Shown here piece by piece: positions 50,501 to 51,087 of a stretch of 51,087 nt of DNA (positions within the stretch are counted from its first letter, which is position 1; each line of letters opens with the position of its first letter). Made by a program: the position numbers and the translations under genes. The notes beneath the pieces were generated by a model that saw nothing but the letters and a program-made list of their open reading frames with translations, searched no databases and was not told the DNA's origin. The stretch is from Streptomyces coryli (GTDB lineage Bacteria; Actinomycetota; Actinomycetes; Streptomycetales; Streptomycetaceae), in the NCBI RefSeq assembly GCF_011044975.1, contig NZ_JAAKZV010000029.1:1-51087 (forward strand). The letters are read 5' to 3'.

Positions 50501-51087
50501 ATGGACGGCACATCGCGCGACCCCAGGCTCCAGCTCGTACCGCGGCAACCCACGCGGGAGATCGCCGCCTCCGCCCGGCGGGCAGTCCGCCACCGGACCC
50601 GGCGGCAGCCGCGCGTGCCCGACGGCATCGCCCCACGACCGCGCCTGGCGGCGCAGGCACGGGAGCGGCTCGCGGGGGCGGTGCGGGTCGCACGCATGGC
50701 GGAAGACGTGCACGCACCCTCGCGCAAGTCGGCCGAGGACGCGGCGGCGGTGCTGGGCACCGATCCGGCCGAGGCCGGGCGCGACTGGGACTTCGCGCTG
50801 CTCGCCGGCCTGATCGAACTGCACGCCGACCAGGCCCGCGCGGGCTGGCGGCTACGGGCGTGGGAGCGGGACGACAGCGCGGTGCTACGCGGCTGGGTGG
50901 CTCTCTTCGACGCGTGGTCCCTCGCCGTACCGGCGCCGGACAGCCTGGACACCGCGGCCGTGGCGGAAGTGGTGGAGGCGGCGCCGCAGGTGCTGGCGCT
51001 GCTCCACCTGTCGGGCGGTCCGATGCGGGTGCCGGCGCTGCTGGATCTGCTGCGGCAGCGGGTGGCGGAGCTGGGCGGTGGGGCCGC
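50501..51087 (+). CDS. Unrecognised protein, N-terminal part (runs off window)
   Basis: Frame open from GTG 50498/ATG 50501 to the window end: MDGTSRDPRLQLVPRQPTRE, then a basic Arg-rich segment, then DVHAPSRKSAEDAAAVLGTD, GRDWDFALLAGLIELHADQA and a helical continuation. Ser/Arg-rich helical protein, not recognised. CACTGT about 9 nt upstream with no ribosome site suggests a leaderless start. Confidence 0.65.
   Translation, partial: MDGTSRDPRLQLVPRQPTREIAASARRAVRHRTRRQPRVPDGIAPRPRLAAQARERLAGAVRVARMAEDVHAPSRKSAEDAAAVLGTDPAEAGRDWDFALLAGLIELHADQARAGWRLRAWERDDSAVLRGWVALFDAWSLAVPAPDSLDTAAVAEVVEAAPQVLALLHLSGGPMRVPALLDLLRQRVAELGGGA

Noticed and set aside
1-51087. tRNA, rRNA, CRISPR array, insertion sequence or prophage
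   Set aside because: No cloverleaf with CCA-type acceptor, no spaced repeats, no transposase or integrase motifs found by eye on either strand.

Overview
The window is high-GC actinobacterial DNA, almost certainly a Streptomyces chromosome. The evidence is strong G/C bias at third codon positions, many GTG starts and one TTG start, many likely leaderless genes, families that are Streptomyces-typical (SGM_5486-type micro-protein, MXAN_6230/SCO0854 RING protein, DUF3099, Asp23/AmaP cluster, a Gbn-like 72-aa DNA-binding protein), and two genes with the rare leucine codon TTA. I see no rRNA, tRNA, CRISPR array, prophage or insertion sequence. Most of the window looks like conserved core chromosome.

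Layout. 1-5.5 kb: 3' end of a proline-rich protein gene, serB, a WYL regulator divergent from a short UvrA-like ATPase with an operator-like dyad between them, and a SixA-type phosphatase. 5.6-8.4 kb: two tiny membrane proteins, a CynX/NimT-type MFS exporter and its divergent GntR regulator, and a small secreted protein. 8.6-14.7 kb: fabG-fabI (type II fatty acid synthesis), tldD-tldE with a duplicated gene junction, and tyrS with a strong terminator. 14.7-19.1 kb: GlsB-like and DUF3099 membrane proteins, a candidate small RNA, a 71-aa conserved protein, moaA, and a DUF485/acetate-type symporter pair. 19.4-26.4 kb: secreted subtilase, a coupled lysoplasmalogenase/sterol-desaturase pair, an orphan HypX-type protein, and a Tat-exported phospholipase C. 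26.5-29.6 kb: a 1048-aa NACHT NTPase with leucine-rich repeats and a TTA codon, closed by a perfect 16-bp terminator.

29.7-34.6 kb: a translationally coupled operon of two amidohydrolases, an SDR and an acetoacetate-decarboxylase-family protein, divergent from a TetR regulator across a perfect 15-bp dyad. 34.7-39.7 kb: an 853-aa protein with a canonical RING finger and a TerD-like domain, then a LysR (TTA codon)/MFS divergent pair. 39.8-43.3 kb: a DnaQ-like exonuclease with a BRCT-like tail, a Cys-rich mini-protein, SURF1, an SDR with a non-canonical active site, and a broken DUF6338 gene. 43.4-46.3 kb: an Asp23/Gls24-AmaP envelope-stress cluster with a SigB-like promoter, plus a divergent Asp23-associated gene. 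46.3-51.1 kb: an enoyl-CoA hydratase-family protein, a Gbn-like nucleoid protein with a dense GATC cluster upstream, an ABC-F ATPase with a 7-codon upstream ORF, a neutral zinc metallopeptidase, and the 5' part of an unrecognised gene.

The observations I consider most worth follow-up are the TTA-containing NACHT/LRR gene (a developmentally gated, NLR-like defence candidate), the GATC cluster beside the Gbn-like gene, the RING-TerD fusion, the ABC-F leader ORF, the GntR dyad lying inside an exporter promoter, the duplicated tldD/tldE junction, and the orphan HypX.
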